Source: Bacteroidales bacterium (GTDB lineage: Bacteria > Bacteroidota > Bacteroidia > Bacteroidales > F082). From it: 50,715 nucleotides of DNA. The stretch lies in the NCBI GenBank assembly GCA_024689285.1, contig JAILDR010000068.1:1-50715 (forward strand). Reading direction: 5' to 3'. Under the pieces are notes generated by a model, which worked only from the letters and a program-made list of their open reading frames with translations, had not been told where the DNA came from and made no database searches. Shown here piece after piece: positions 49,071 to 50,715 of the stretch (positions within the stretch are counted from its first letter, which is position 1; each line of letters begins with the position of its first letter). A program made the position numbers and the translations under genes.

Positions 49071-49613
49071 ATGAGCGAAGAACAAAAGAAAACCAATGAT
49101 GAGGAAAAAATTATCCCGAGGCCTGAAGGATATACTATTGTGAAGTATGCTCCAGGGTGGGTGTACATAAGTATTTTCTTTGGATTTTATCTTTGTTTGT
49201 TTTTAGGGCTTAATACGAACGTGTTTAAGAATATTGATAGGTTTGATTGGATTGTGTTTGTTTGTGTATCGCTAATTTTTTGGATTATAGGACGAAAAAT
49301 CACAGAGGTGAAGGTGAATCTCAAAATAACTGACGAAGGCCTTGAACAAACGAGACTCTCAGGGTCGAAGGTATATTCTGAGTATCGATTGATCAAATGG
49401 GAGGAAATGAAACATTACCATTTGACGGGAAGAATGAGAGACCAAGATTTTCTGATAAGTGTTCGAAATGACTTGAATTTCCGAATATCCATACCTGCCT
49501 TCTTTACAGTTTTTGAAAAACAGAAAGACAATTGGGAGAACTTTTCAGTATTTCGAAACGACTTTTGGGGCATTGCCCCCGAACATGATGTGCATCGGGC
49601 GTTTTTTGGGTGA
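49071..49613 (+). CDS. Tandem paralogue B: two-helix membrane protein
   Basis: 180 residues from the ATG at 49071. The same plan as its neighbours: PRPEGYTIVKYAPGWVYI, two helices (YISIFFGFYLCLFLGLN and DWIVFVCVSLIFWIIG), then VKVNLKITDEGLEQTRLSGS, LIKWEEMKHYHLTG, and DFLISVRNDLNFRISIPAFF. It shares the ITDEGLEQ core and the following W-E-x-M with copies A and C but is otherwise diverged. The start lies 35 nt after the stop of A. Like A, it has no enzymatic motif. Confidence 0.75.
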   Translation: MSEEQKKTNDEEKIIPRPEGYTIVKYAPGWVYISIFFGFYLCLFLGLNTNVFKNIDRFDWIVFVCVSLIFWIIGRKITEVKVNLKITDEGLEQTRLSGSKVYSEYRLIKWEEMKHYHLTGRMRDQDFLISVRNDLNFRISIPAFFTVFEKQKDNWENFSVFRNDFWGIAPEHDVHRAFFG

Positions 49614-49627
49614 TTTTGGAAAATAAT

Positions 49628-49635
49628 TATTTTTG
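49628..49635 (+). promoter_or_regulatory. Minus-7 box TATTTTTG for paralogue C and the flavin reductase
   Basis: TATTTTTG, 21 nt before the ATG at 49657. Confidence 0.55.
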
Positions 49636-49656
49636 CAATCAAATAATAGAACGAAG

Positions 49657-50199
49657 ATGGCAAAGAAGAAAAAGAACAATAATCTGACTAAAGAACAAAG
49701 GATTGCTCAAGAATATCCTGATGGGTTTGTTGTGAAATGTTACTCACGTCTTGTGCAAGCTGTGGTGTTATTGGCATCGTTGATTTTGTCTAGTACTCCA
49801 CTTGTATTAGTATTAAAGCGTTGGGAATTACATAGTGTAGGTGTTTTGTTATTGGTTGTGGCCTTTGTGTTTCTTGGTATCTTTTTGGCAAAAAAAATAA
49901 CTGTTGCAACGGGAACGACTGTCCATCTTAAAATTACTATAATTGGATTGGAACAGACAAAATTATCAAGGTCGGTTTTGATTCCCAAAAAACGGATTGT
50001 GGAATGGGAAAACATGAGGTTTTACCGTAATTTCCCAGACAGTTTATTTATTAGAACAAAAAAAGGGAAAAATTATCTTTTGACGTCAGTGATTCCGTTG
50101 TATTGGCCATCGGACGACAGCAAAGTTTTTGATGATTTCCAATGGGAGTTTGATAGATTGGCCAAGCAACATAAAATTCAATTCAAGTACATATTATAA
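49657..50199 (+). CDS. Tandem paralogue C: two-helix membrane protein
   Basis: 180 residues from the ATG at 49657; the earlier frame opening falls inside the promoter box. A lysine-rich head (MAKKKKNNNLTKEQRIAQEY) precedes PDGFVVKCYSRLVQAV, two helices (VVLLASLILSSTPLVLVL, VLLLVVAFVFLGIFLAK), and VHLKITIIGLEQTKLSRSVL, RIVEWENMRFYRNF, SLFIRTKKGKNYLLTSVIPL. The same family as A and B. Its stop overlaps the flavin-reductase start by one base (TAATG), so the two are read together from the promoter at 49628. Confidence 0.75.
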   Translation: MAKKKKNNNLTKEQRIAQEYPDGFVVKCYSRLVQAVVLLASLILSSTPLVLVLKRWELHSVGVLLLVVAFVFLGIFLAKKITVATGTTVHLKITIIGLEQTKLSRSVLIPKKRIVEWENMRFYRNFPDSLFIRTKKGKNYLLTSVIPLYWPSDDSKVFDDFQWEFDRLAKQHKIQFKYIL

Positions 50200-50715
50200 T
50201 GAAAATCCCCTTCAAACCCGGAACATTGATTTATCCCCTGCCCGCCGTGATGGTCACTTGCGGCGACTGCGAGGAAAACTACAATATCATCACCATCGGC
50301 TGGACGGGCACCATCTGTTCCGACCCGCCTATGTGCTATATTTCCGTCCGCAAGGAACGCCATTCGCACGAACTCATCATGAAAAACAAGGAGTTCGTCA
50401 TCAATCTGACGACGGAGGAATTAGCCGCCGCCACGGACTGGTGTGGTGTGCGCTCGGGCCGCGACTATAACAAGTTCAAACAGATGCACTTGCACACTGA
50501 GCCTGCCCAAGTCGTGAAGGCCCCTTTGATTGCCGAGTCGCCGTTGAGTATCGAGTGCAAGGTGGTGGAAGTGAAGGAATTAGGCTCGCACGATATGTTC
50601 ATCGCTGAGGTGGTGGCCATCAATGCTGAGGAAAAACTCATCGACAAGGGCACGGGCGCGTTTCAATTGAATCACGCCAAGCCTTTGGCTTATTCCCACG
50701 GCAAGTATTACGGCC
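50199..50715 (+). CDS. Flavin reductase family protein (3' end outside window)
   Basis: 172 codons are open to the window edge. The FMN-binding split-barrel pattern is clear: LIYPLPAVMVTCGDCEENYN, IITIGWTGTICSDPPMCYIS, KERHSHELIMKNKEFVINLT and the later TDWCGVRSGRDYNKFKQMHL. Such proteins bind FMN and act as NAD(P)H:flavin oxidoreductases or are called flavoredoxin. The return to higher GC marks the resumption of core genome. It is coupled to paralogue C by TAATG, but a functional tie is not implied. Confidence 0.88.
   Translation, partial: MKIPFKPGTLIYPLPAVMVTCGDCEENYNIITIGWTGTICSDPPMCYISVRKERHSHELIMKNKEFVINLTTEELAAATDWCGVRSGRDYNKFKQMHLHTEPAQVVKAPLIAESPLSIECKVVEVKELGSHDMFIAEVVAINAEEKLIDKGTGAFQLNHAKPLAYSHGKYYG

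Overview
The window looks like a chromosomal segment of a Bacteroidales bacterium, probably an uncultured gut or oral relative of the Porphyromonas/Tannerella side of the order. Four lines of evidence support this. Most genes are preceded by a TAnnTTTG minus-7 box, the promoter signature of Bacteroidetes. Several secreted proteins end in type A C-terminal sorting domains of the type IX secretion system (T9SS). Families largely confined to the phylum are present (DUF6266, smalltalk, RprY-type regulator, PPAD-like deiminase). Housekeeping genes (gyrB, pgi, menA, korAB) have their usual forms. No rRNA, tRNA or CRISPR array was found.

Region 1 (1-5.4 kb) is accessory. It holds the end of a XerD-type recombinase, a smalltalk micro-protein, repeat-rich spacers, a DUF6266 protein with an added C-terminal domain, a decayed gene, a strong candidate structured RNA, a CsgG-like protein, and a PIN-domain toxin-antitoxin pair lying between two 169-bp direct repeats. 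Region 2 (5.5-11.7 kb) has a hemerythrin/RIC-like protein translationally coupled to a LuxR regulator with a degenerate receiver, then a 1018-residue TPR protein and its beta-barrel partner. Region 3 (11.8-16.6 kb) has an Rpn-family nuclease, an orphan T9SS sorting domain, a hairpin repeat, gyrB, and a RelE/ParE-type pair inserted so that the last 15 codons and terminator of gyrB are duplicated behind it.

Region 4 (16.7-32.8 kb) has a eukaryotic-like kinase fused to an AAA+ ATPase with a small partner gene, a GH2 glycosidase, two T9SS cargo proteins (Omp28-like and an esterase), a PNGase F-like enzyme, a deaD-menA operon, a serine hydrolase lipoprotein, an orphan RprY-like regulator and pgi. 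Region 5 (32.8-47.2 kb) has a 52-residue small protein, DUF2147, a four-gene RND efflux operon, a T9SS-exported homologue of Porphyromonas peptidylarginine deiminase, a lipoprotein, and a 2[4Fe-4S] ferredoxin divergent from korAB, which may supply electrons to or accept them from it. Region 6 (47.2-50.7 kb) is AT-rich and accessory: a HepT/MntA toxin-antitoxin pair followed by three tandem paralogues of a two-helix membrane protein, then the start of a flavin reductase.

The least explained structures are two homologous ~400-bp intergenic elements (33.74-34.18 kb and, inverted, 47.26-47.67 kb). Each has a promoter, a tiny open frame at identical spacing, and an array of 11-bp units. Other unexplained items are the kinase-AAA+ locus, the two toxin-antitoxin cassettes that are each bracketed by duplicated host sequence, the long hairpin RNA at 2.95-3.09 kb, and the tandem paralogue array behind HepT/MntA.
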